64,000 nt of DNA from Streptomyces bottropensis ATCC 25435 (GTDB taxonomy: Bacteria > Actinomycetota > Actinomycetes > Streptomycetales > Streptomycetaceae): positions 7,585,519-7,649,518 of the forward strand of contig NZ_KB911581.1 of the NCBI RefSeq assembly GCF_000383595.1. Reading direction: 5' to 3'. Both the position numbers and the translations under genes were made by a program. Positions 1-6,441 of the stretch are shown piece after piece. Under the pieces are notes generated by a model that was not told the DNA's origin, did not search any database, and worked only from the letters and a program-made list of their open reading frames with translations. Position 1 is the first letter of the stretch. Each line of letters opens with the position of its first letter.

Positions 1-1
1 G

Positions 2-334
2 GGCCTCGACGTGATGACGAACCTCCTCCAGGCCAACCCCGGCGTCGACGGCGTCTTCGCGGAGAACGACGAGATGGCGCTCGGCGCGATCAAGGCGCTC
101 GGTGCCAAGGCCGGAAAGTCCGTCCAGGTCATCGGGTTCGACGGCACCGCCGACGGGCTCAAGGCCGTCGAGGCGGGCACGCTGTACGCCTCGGTCGCCC
201 AGCAACCCGCCGAACTCGGCAGGATCGCGGTGCGCAACGCGGTGAAGGCCGCCGAGGGCGAGAAGGTCGCGAAGTCGGTGATGGTGCCGGTGAAGGTGGT
301 CACGTCGCGGAACGTGGCCGAGTTCGGCGGCTGA
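2..334 (+). CDS. rbsB: Ribose ABC transporter substrate-binding protein, C-terminal part
   Basis: The reading frame is open from the first base, so the gene starts outside the window; about 110 C-terminal residues are present. They show the second lobe of a periplasmic-binding-protein type 1 sugar binder: a segment with VDGVFAENDEMALGAIKAL, then VIGFDGTADGLKAV, then a strand giving SVAQQPAELG, which is the usual ribose-binding order. The product would be a lipid-anchored extracellular protein that delivers ribose to an ABC permease. Ribokinase and ribose pyranase genes follow, which supports ribose over other pentoses. The substrate is inferred from this context. Confidence 0.85.
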   Translation, partial: GLDVMTNLLQANPGVDGVFAENDEMALGAIKALGAKAGKSVQVIGFDGTADGLKAVEAGTLYASVAQQPAELGRIAVRNAVKAAEGEKVAKSVMVPVKVVTSRNVAEFGG

Positions 335-400
335 CACGATGCGGTGGCCGGACGGGGAGCGCGTGACCCCGTCCGGCCGTCTCGGCCGTTCCGGGCGCGT

Positions 401-503
401 CGGTTCTGGCGGGCCGCTCGGGGCGCTCCGGTTCCGCCGGGCCGTTGGGGGGCCCGCCAGTTCCGCCGGGTCGTTCGGGGCGCTTCGGTTCCGCCGCGTG
501 TTT
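401..503. repeat. Imperfect tandem repeat of about 28 bp between rbsB and rbsK
   Basis: Three copies and part of a fourth of a unit built on GTTCCGCCGGGYCGTTCGGGG begin near 401, 429, 458 and 486. The 238-base gap between rbsB and rbsK is otherwise without a gene. An open frame runs through it in phase with rbsK, but the rbsK start at 573 has its own ribosome site. Confidence 0.6.
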
Positions 504-572
504 CGATCGTTCCGCCCGTCGGCGCGACCGGCCGCCGGGCGGCTCCAGTCCACCTGCACAGGGAGATGGATC

Positions 573-1472
573 ATGTACGACTACGACCTCCTGGTCGTGG
601 GATCGGCCAACGCCGACCTGGTGATCGGTGTCGAGCGGCGGCCGGGGGCCGGGGAGACGGTGCTCGGCTCCGACCTGGCCGTGCATCCGGGCGGCAAGGG
701 CGGCAACCAGGCCGTCGCTGCGGCTCGGCTGGGGGCGCGTACGGCGCTGCTGGCGCGGGTCGGTGACGACGGCCACGGGCGGCTGCTGCTGGACTCGCAG
801 CGCGCGGCCGGGGTCGACACGGCGGGGGTGCTGGTCGGCGGGGCGCCCACCGGGGTCGCGCTGATCACGGTGGACCCCTCGGGCGACAACAGCATCGTGG
901 TGTCGCCGGGCGCCAACGGAAGGCTGACCCCCGCGGACGTGCGGGCGGCGGACGCGCTGCTGCGGGCCTCTCGGGTGGTCTCGGCACAGTTGGAGATCCC
1001 GCTGGAGACGGTGGTGGAGGTCGTGCGGCGGCTGCCGGAGGGGACGCGTTTCGTGCTGAACCCGTCGCCACCCCGGGAGTTGCCCGCCGAGGTGCTGGCC
1101 GCCTGTGATCCGCTGATCGTCAACGAACACGAGGCGCAGGTCATCGTCGGGGGTGAGCTGGCGGGTTCGCCGGAGGACTGGGCGCGGGCGCTGCTGGCGC
1201 TGGGGCCGCGGTCGGTGGTCGTCACGCTGGGCGCGCAGGGCGCGTTGGTCGCGACCGCCGAGGGCAGTGTGCGGGTGCCCGCCGTGCGGGTGGAGGCCGT
1301 GGACACCACGGGGGCCGGGGACGCGTTCACCGCGGCGCTGGCGTGGAAGCTGGGGGCGGGCGCGGAGCCGGCCGAGGCCGCCGCGTACGCGGCCCGGGTG
1401 GGGGCGGTGGCCGTCACCAGGGCCGGGGCGCAGGTGTCGTTCCCGACCGCCGAGGAGGTCGCGGCGCTGTGA
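573..1472 (+). CDS. rbsK: Ribokinase
   Basis: Phosphorylates D-ribose to ribose 5-phosphate in the cytoplasm. The 299-residue product has the PfkB-family layout: N-terminal VVGSANADLV, the glycine pair in HPGGKGGNQAVAAARLG near residues 32-48, NPSPP, VNEHEA, and the C-terminal anion-hole/catalytic motif TTGAGDAF with the catalytic Asp at about residue 250. The ATG at 573 is chosen because GGGAGA lies 6-7 bases upstream and the family normally begins just before this glycine-rich strand; the longer upstream frame runs through repeat DNA. It overlaps rbsD by four bases (GTGA), so the two are translationally coupled. Confidence 0.93.
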   Translation: MYDYDLLVVGSANADLVIGVERRPGAGETVLGSDLAVHPGGKGGNQAVAAARLGARTALLARVGDDGHGRLLLDSQRAAGVDTAGVLVGGAPTGVALITVDPSGDNSIVVSPGANGRLTPADVRAADALLRASRVVSAQLEIPLETVVEVVRRLPEGTRFVLNPSPPRELPAEVLAACDPLIVNEHEAQVIVGGELAGSPEDWARALLALGPRSVVVTLGAQGALVATAEGSVRVPAVRVEAVDTTGAGDAFTAALAWKLGAGAEPAEAAAYAARVGAVAVTRAGAQVSFPTAEEVAAL

Positions 1473-1858
1473 AGCGGGCCGGGATACTAAACCGTCATCT
1501 GGCGGGCGCTCTCGCGGAGTTGGGGCACGGGCACGGGGTGCTGGTGTGCGACGCGGGGATGCCGGTGCCGGAGGGGCCACGGGTGGTCGACCTGGCGTTC
1601 CGGGCCGGGGTGCCGTCGTTCGCGGAGGTGCTGGACGGGCTGCTCGACGAACTCGTGGTCGAGGGCGCGACCGCCGCGCGCGAGGTCCGGGGCGCGAACC
1701 CGGGGGCGACGGCGCTGCTGGAGGGCCGCTTCCCCGATCTGGAACTGGTCGCCCACGAGAAGCTGAAGGAGCTGTCGGCGGGTGCGCGGCTGATCGTACG
1801 GACCGGGGAGGCGCGGCCGTACGCGAACGTGCTGTTGCGGTGCGGGGTGTTCTTCTGA
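1469..1858 (+). CDS. rbsD: D-ribose pyranase
   Basis: Interconverts the pyranose and furanose forms of ribose so that ribokinase can use it. The 129-residue product has the family signature: KRAGILNRHL with the catalytic His near residue 9 to 10, LVCDAGMPVP, VVDLAF, and the C-terminal VRTGEARPYANVLLRCGVFF. The GTG start overlaps the rbsK stop. The length matches the family (about 130 residues). This is the last gene of the ribose operon, and a strong hairpin follows it. Confidence 0.93.
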   Translation: MKRAGILNRHLAGALAELGHGHGVLVCDAGMPVPEGPRVVDLAFRAGVPSFAEVLDGLLDELVVEGATAAREVRGANPGATALLEGRFPDLELVAHEKLKELSAGARLIVRTGEARPYANVLLRCGVFF

Positions 1859-1951
1859 GCCGGTGAACCGGACATCGGCCCTCGGCATCGGACATATCAG
1901 CGTGGGTGCCGGCGGTGAGGCCGACGGTGAGGGCCGGCGGTGAGGACGTTT

Positions 1952-1984
1952 CGAGGGGCCCGGTCCAGTGGACCGGGCCCCTCG
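1952..1984 (+). terminator. Hairpin terminator after the ribose operon
   Basis: A perfect 15-bp stem (CGAGGGGCCCGGTCC and its complement) closes on a 3-base loop. There is no U-tract, as is common for Streptomyces terminators. Confidence 0.8.
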
Positions 1985-2167
1985 GCTTCCCTCCCCGTCA
2001 GAAGTCCCGCGATCCCCCCGGATCCCCCGTCCGAGACGTTCTGATGCCACATACGACCCGCGAAGTGCGGGGAGGGTTGCACGGTGTTCTGAGATTTCTT
2101 TGGTATGCCAACGAGGTCGGCGACACAAGGGTGTTCGAATTATGTCCCGATGATGTCACTTCACCGG

Positions 2168-2194
2168 CAACCGCGTTGCGGGTGCAACGGGTTG
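2168..2194. promoter_or_regulatory. Two inverted repeats upstream of the ESX-type operon
   Basis: CAACCGCGTTG (2168-2178) and CAACGGGTTG (2185-2194) are CAAC-N2/3-GTTG palindromes 17 bp apart. They lie about 55-80 bp before the first secretion gene and just after an AT-richer stretch (around 2137-2158) that could hold the promoter. The rest of the 390-base gap after rbsD holds only the terminator. The binding regulator is unknown. Confidence 0.35.
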
Positions 2195-2248
2195 TGGGAG
2201 AGCATGTTCGGGACGCAGGTGAACCGGACACACGGGGGTGGACACGAC

Positions 2249-2581
2249 GTGAAGTTCGACATGGGGTCGACGACCCTGGCGGACCTCGGCAAGAGCACGC
2301 TCGGATCGAGCGACGACCTCGGGACGCTGATCCAGCTGCTGATCAGCGCGGCGGAGCCGCTGGAGGGCAAGTTCAACGGCGCCGGCAAGCTGGCGTTCGA
2401 CTCGTTCAAGAACCGCGCGGACGAGATCACGGCCGATCTGAACGGCTCGCTCGCCGCGATCCTGGGCGGTCAGTCGGGCATGGACAACGCGTTCGGCACC
2501 GGTGACGTGGAGTCCCAGGACAACGCCAACCAGAACATGGGCCTGGCCAACTTCGACGCGGCCCGCTTCGGCGCCCGATAA
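2249..2581 (+). CDS. ESAT-6/WXG100-like small secreted protein (EsxB position)
   Basis: A 110-residue predicted helical-hairpin protein with no signal peptide, first gene of an ESX-type operon. Two helices (roughly residues 22-40 and 47-75) are joined by a turn reading GKFNGAGK, so FNG takes the place of the usual WXG. It ends in a polar, Asn/Gln-rich tail that lacks an obvious YxxxD/E signal. Known relatives form helical-bundle dimers exported by EccC. The GTG at 2249 is chosen because it gives family length and a purine-rich GGGGGTGG lies just upstream; the frame is open further back but without a ribosome site. Partner of the next gene by position; role inferred from context. Confidence 0.7.
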   Translation: MKFDMGSTTLADLGKSTLGSSDDLGTLIQLLISAAEPLEGKFNGAGKLAFDSFKNRADEITADLNGSLAAILGGQSGMDNAFGTGDVESQDNANQNMGLANFDAARFGAR

Positions 2582-2613
2582 GCCATCGAGAGCATCAGCA
2601 GGGGGACATCCAC

Positions 2614-2925
2614 ATGGCGCAGAACCAGGACCGCCGTTCGTACGACACCGGAGCCTCGGGCGAGGTGCAGACCGCGCTCGGCACGATCGTGGGGCAGTTG
2701 GAGCGGGTCCTCGGCGACCGTGACGCCGCCGTCAAGGCCGCGATGACCGAGTTCCAGGCCGACGGCGTCTCCGACGACTACCACGGCAAGGAAGAGCGCT
2801 GGAAGAAGGCGGCGGGCGAGGTCCGCGAGATCATCCGCCTCGTGCGCACCACACTCGAACAGAACGACGGCACCGCCCAGTCCACGCTGGCCAAGGCCCG
2901 CGCGGCGGTCGACCAGATCGGCTGA
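2614..2925 (+). CDS. Pore-forming ESAT-6 family / WXG100-like protein (EsxA position)
   Basis: A 103-residue helix-turn-helix protein with no signal sequence. Helix one covers about residues 16-48, the turn reads SDDYHGKEERW, and helix two carries REIIRLVRTTLEQND. YHG stands where WXG is expected, followed by a tryptophan eight residues later in place of a WXG tryptophan. The start ATG is preceded by GGGGGA. The gene is 32 bases after the EsxB-like gene and probably forms the heterodimeric substrate pair with it. The family assignment rests on size, helix pattern and position next to EccD/EccC. Confidence 0.72.
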   Translation: MAQNQDRRSYDTGASGEVQTALGTIVGQLERVLGDRDAAVKAAMTEFQADGVSDDYHGKEERWKKAAGEVREIIRLVRTTLEQNDGTAQSTLAKARAAVDQIG

Positions 2926-2969
2926 CCGGCCGGTCGGCCGACAGAGAGACGAGCGGGGTTTTCGTAGCC

Positions 2970-3275
2970 GTGGCAGCGCAGGATTACGACAGCCAGTTGC
3001 TGGAGTCGGTGTCGGTGCGGCGTCGACGGCTGCGGGACGCCCTGCTGTTCGGGGCGCAGCGGCAGCGGCGTTCCGTGGACGAACGGATCGGGAAGATCTT
3101 CGCCGGGATCGTCATCGCGGCGGTGTTGTGCGCGGGGTGTGTGGGGTGGTCCTTCGTGTCGAACCGCATCATCGGCAAGAGCCCGTACGGGGGTTCGGTG
3201 CAGCCGTCCGTCACCCCCTCCCCCGCTGTCTCCACAGCGGTTTCCACAGCCCCGACCAGCGCTTCTACCCGGTGA
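2970..3275 (+). CDS. Small one-helix membrane protein of the ESX-type locus, EccB N-terminus-like
   Basis: A 101-residue protein with a basic N-terminal half (VRRRRLRDALLFGAQRQRR), one membrane helix at about residues 43-63, and a short Ser/Thr/Pro-rich outer tail. The order (basic cytoplasmic helix with DALLFG, then a single membrane span) resembles the N-terminus of EccB, but the large extracytoplasmic domain of EccB is absent. It starts with GTG after GAGCGGGG and lies between the Esx pair and eccD. It may anchor or assemble the secretion complex; this is inference. It could equally be an unrelated lineage-specific subunit. Confidence 0.6.
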   Translation: MAAQDYDSQLLESVSVRRRRLRDALLFGAQRQRRSVDERIGKIFAGIVIAAVLCAGCVGWSFVSNRIIGKSPYGGSVQPSVTPSPAVSTAVSTAPTSASTR

Positions 3276-3291
3276 TAGGTTCGATCGCGTG

Positions 3292-4680
3292 ATGTCTACG
3301 GGGACGTTGGGACAGGCCACGGGCGGGGCGCGGACGGCGCTCAGCCGGGTCACGCTGGTCGGTGAGCGACGGCGGGTGGATCTCGTGCTGCCGTCACGCG
3401 AACCGGTCGGACTGCTGCTGCCGGAGATCATGCGGCTGCTCGACGACCGGGTGGGCGGGCGGCCCGAGTTGCGGCATCTCGTCACCACGGACGGTTCCGC
3501 GCTGGCGCACGACAGCACACTGGAGTCGGCCGGCATTCCGGACGGCGCCGTGCTGCGGCTCGTCCGGGCCGAGGACGCGCCGTCGGCGCCCGTCGTGCAC
3601 GACGTCACGGACGAGGCGGCCGACGATCTCGACGCTCGCGCCGGCCGCTGGCGGCCAGCCGCACGCCGGGTGACCGCCGGGTTCGCCACGGTCGGCTGGG
3701 CCCTCGCCGCAGGCGTCCTCGCACGGGCCGCGTACGAGCCCGGGGTGGTCGCCGCCACGCTGCTCGGTGTCGCGCTGGTGGCCGCGCTCGCGGGTGCGCT
3801 GCTCGGGCGGGCCGGGAAGCGGGGCCTGGCGACGACCCTGATCGCGACGGCGGGTGCGCTGGGACTGCTCGGCGCGTGGACGTCGGCGCAGGCACAGCAC
3901 TGGTCCGGGACGGCACAGGTGGCGGCCCTCGCCACGGCCGGGGTCGGCACGCTCGCCCTGCTCGGGCTGTTCACCCCGCTCGGGCGGGGCGGGCTGGTCG
4001 GGGCGGGAGCGCTCGGCGGGATCTCGCTCTGCTGGCTCGGGATCGCCGCGGCCGTGTCGGGCGCGGTGTCGCCGTCGGTGCCGGAGCAGGCCGAGGTGGG
4101 CGCCGTTCTCGCGGTCGTCTCCGTGGTCCTGCTCGGGCTGCTGCCCAGGCTGGCGCTGATGGCGTCGGGGCTCTCCGGGCTGGACGACCGGCGTTCCGGC
4201 GGCACCTCCGTGAGCCGCTTCCAGGTCACGGCGGCGCTCACCGCCACGCACCGGGGGCTCGCGCTGGCGACGGTCACCCTGGCCGTCTCCGCGACCGCGG
4301 CCGGGGTGTTCGCGCTGCGCGCGCCCACCAAGTGGACGGTGCTGCTGGCCGTGGTGACCATGGTCGTCCTCGCGCTGCGCGCGCGGGCGTTCCCGCTGGT
4401 CGCCGAGGTCGTGGTGCTGCTCGGCGCGGCGGCCGTGCTCGCCGTGCGGCTGGTCTCGGTGTGGCTGGACCACTCCGGCGGGGCGGCCGGTCCGCTCGCC
4501 GTCCTCGTCCTGCTCGCCGCCCTTCCGCTGCTGGTGCTCGCCGTGCAGCCCGCCGAGCACGTACGCGTACGGCTCCGGCGCTTCGGCGACACCCTCGAAT
4601 CCATCGGCGTCATCACTCTGTTCCCGCTGCTCATCGGGGTGTTCGGCGTGTACGGACGACTGCTCGACACGTTCGCCTAG
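3292..4680 (+). CDS. eccD: Type VII secretion membrane channel component EccD
   Basis: A 462-residue protein with an N-terminal ubiquitin-like cytosolic domain (about residues 14-100, with VDLVLPSREPVGLLLPEI and the TLESAGIPDGAVLRL strand), then about eleven closely spaced membrane helices from residue 125 to the end. That is the EccD architecture. A GTG directly before the ATG (3289) is an equally possible start. It follows the small membrane protein by 16 bases and precedes the EspI-like ATPase by 16 bases, so it sits inside one operon. EccD lines the inner-membrane channel together with EccC, EccB and EccE in known systems. Confidence 0.85.
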   Translation: MSTGTLGQATGGARTALSRVTLVGERRRVDLVLPSREPVGLLLPEIMRLLDDRVGGRPELRHLVTTDGSALAHDSTLESAGIPDGAVLRLVRAEDAPSAPVVHDVTDEAADDLDARAGRWRPAARRVTAGFATVGWALAAGVLARAAYEPGVVAATLLGVALVAALAGALLGRAGKRGLATTLIATAGALGLLGAWTSAQAQHWSGTAQVAALATAGVGTLALLGLFTPLGRGGLVGAGALGGISLCWLGIAAAVSGAVSPSVPEQAEVGAVLAVVSVVLLGLLPRLALMASGLSGLDDRRSGGTSVSRFQVTAALTATHRGLALATVTLAVSATAAGVFALRAPTKWTVLLAVVTMVVLALRARAFPLVAEVVVLLGAAAVLAVRLVSVWLDHSGGAAGPLAVLVLLAALPLLVLAVQPAEHVRVRLRRFGDTLESIGVITLFPLLIGVFGVYGRLLDTFA

Positions 4681-4696
4681 GGGCTGGGGGCCGCAC

Positions 4697-6376
4697 ATGA
4701 CGCAGGCAGGGGACTGGCAGCGGGATGTGCTGCGCGAGCTGGGCGGGCAGGAGCCGGCGCCCGGGGGCGAGAACACCGCCCCCGCCGCGCCGGTGACCCC
4801 CGCCCGGCGGGGCGAGCCGACGCTGAGGTTGGTGCGGTCGGTGCCGACCGAGCCGACCGAGCCGACCGGGACGGCGGAGTCGGTGGGCGGGCCTGAACCG
4901 ACGCAGGCGGTGCGGCAGGCAGCCTTCGTGCAGCCGCAGCCGCCGGTGGAGCCGCAGCCGTCGGTGGAGCCGGGGCACGACGTACCACCGCCGGTACGGC
5001 CGGGGCAGGTTGCGCAGCCGCCGGGGCAGGCCGTGCCCGCCGTGCAGCAGGCATCCGTCGTACAGCCGCCGGTTCAAACCGGGCACGTCGCCTGGCCGCC
5101 CTCGCAGGAGACCCACCTCGGGCAGCAGCCGGGCCGGCCGGCGCCCGCCGCACAGGCGCACGTACAGCCGGGCCACGCCGTACAGCCGCCCCTACGGACG
5201 ACACCCGTCGAGCAACCGCCCACGCAGCCGAACCCCGACCTACCACCGCCGCCACGGCCAGGGCACTACGCACAGCCGCCGGTACAGCCCACCGGCACAC
5301 CCCCCGTGCCGCACTCCCCCGTCGTGAGCCCCCCTGCCGGAGCGCACGGTGGTGGGGAGGTGCCGGAGGTGCCCGGTGGGGACGGGGTGCCGGGGGCCGG
5401 GGCGTCGGGCGGCGCGCCGGCGGCTCGTGGTGCGCGGGTGCCGCAGACGCCCCTGCGCGCCCCCGACTCCGTGCCCACGATCGACCCCCGGCTCGCGCAC
5501 GCGCTCGGGCGGCCGCAGCACGGGGACTCCGTGGTGCGGCGTACGGGGCGCTCGATCCGGAAGCTCGCCTCCTCCGCCGCGCAGGACGTGGCCGAGGAGA
5601 CCCGGATCGCGCGGGAGTTGCAGCAGCCGGTGACGACGGGGCGGGTGATCGCCGTGACGTCGATCCGGGGCGGGGTGGGCAAGTCGACGACGGCCGCGCT
5701 GCTGGGGCGGACGTTCAACCACTACCGGCACGACCCCGTGCTCACGATGGAGGCGGACGCCGCCCTCGGCACGCTCCCGGTGCGGATGGGCGCCGACTCG
5801 GTGCGCTGGGCGGCGGCCGATCTGGCACGCATCCTGAACCCGGCGATGCAGCTCACCGATGTCACCGGGTACCTGGTGCCGGTGTCCGACGGCGGCTGGC
5901 TGCTGCCCGGCAGCCAGGGCCGGGTCGGGGCCCCGCTGGACATCCGGACGTACCGCACCGTGACCCTCGCGCTGCGACGCTACTTCGCGGTGACCGTGGT
6001 GGACTGCGAGACCCTGCCCGGCGAGGTGGCCCGTACGGCGATGGACACGGCCCACGCGCGCGTGGTCGTCGCGCCGATGACCGCCGAGGGCGTCAACGGC
6101 ACCCGCCAGGTCCTGGACTGGCTCGGACAGCTGCCGCACTCGGCGCTCGGCTCGACCGTGGTAGCGCTGACCGCCAACTCCCCCGACGTGACGCTGGACC
6201 GCGACACGGCCGTCGCCCACCTCAAGGAGTCCGGCGTCCACGTCGTCCCCGTCCCCTACGACCGCCACCTCGCCCAGGGCGGCCCCATCCGCACCGCGCT
6301 GCTCGGCCGGGAGACCCGCGCGGCGGCGATCACGCTGGCGGCGGAGGCGATGACCCGGGCGGTGCGGATGCGATGA
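4697..6376 (+). CDS. EspI-like MinD/ParA-family ATPase with long Pro/Gln-rich N-terminal region
   Basis: A 559-residue protein. Residues 30 to about 225 are a low-complexity Pro/Gln-rich stretch with repeated QPP and RPGQ/QPPVQ-type units. From about residue 315 there is a MinD/ParA-type ATPase domain with a deviant Walker A, GGVGKSTT (Gly325 to Thr332, Lys329), followed by LTMEADAALGTLPVRM and VVDCETLPG as the switch/Walker B region. This is the arrangement of ESX-associated EspI proteins, which act with EccC in the cytoplasm. Its stop overlaps a possible 22-codon ORF that leads into eccC. Confidence 0.8.
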   Translation: MTQAGDWQRDVLRELGGQEPAPGGENTAPAAPVTPARRGEPTLRLVRSVPTEPTEPTGTAESVGGPEPTQAVRQAAFVQPQPPVEPQPSVEPGHDVPPPVRPGQVAQPPGQAVPAVQQASVVQPPVQTGHVAWPPSQETHLGQQPGRPAPAAQAHVQPGHAVQPPLRTTPVEQPPTQPNPDLPPPPRPGHYAQPPVQPTGTPPVPHSPVVSPPAGAHGGGEVPEVPGGDGVPGAGASGGAPAARGARVPQTPLRAPDSVPTIDPRLAHALGRPQHGDSVVRRTGRSIRKLASSAAQDVAEETRIARELQQPVTTGRVIAVTSIRGGVGKSTTAALLGRTFNHYRHDPVLTMEADAALGTLPVRMGADSVRWAAADLARILNPAMQLTDVTGYLVPVSDGGWLLPGSQGRVGAPLDIRTYRTVTLALRRYFAVTVVDCETLPGEVARTAMDTAHARVVVAPMTAEGVNGTRQVLDWLGQLPHSALGSTVVALTANSPDVTLDRDTAVAHLKESGVHVVPVPYDRHLAQGGPIRTALLGRETRAAAITLAAEAMTRAVRMR

Positions 6377-6441
6377 ACGACCACCGGCAGGAAGAACAGC
6401 AGGAAGAACAGAAGGAACAGGCAGAAGGGGTCCGTCCGTGA
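6373..6441 (+). CDS. Possible 22-codon Gln/Glu-rich coupling ORF between EspI-like gene and eccC
   Basis: ATG at 6373 overlaps the upstream stop (ATGA), and the TGA at 6439-6441 overlaps the eccC GTG start (GTGA). The 22 codons include two tandem copies of the 12-mer CAGGAAGAACAG and encode a strongly polar Gln/Glu peptide. GAAGGGG inside its end serves as the eccC ribosome site. It has no clear ribosome site of its own, so it would be translated by reinitiation. It may instead simply be a linker sequence; there is no homology evidence. Confidence 0.3.
   Translation: MNDHRQEEQQEEQKEQAEGVRP

Noticed and set aside
300..1895. Minus-strand open frame opposite the ribose genes
   Set aside because: Arg/Pro-rich shadow of rbsK and rbsD with no recognisable features.
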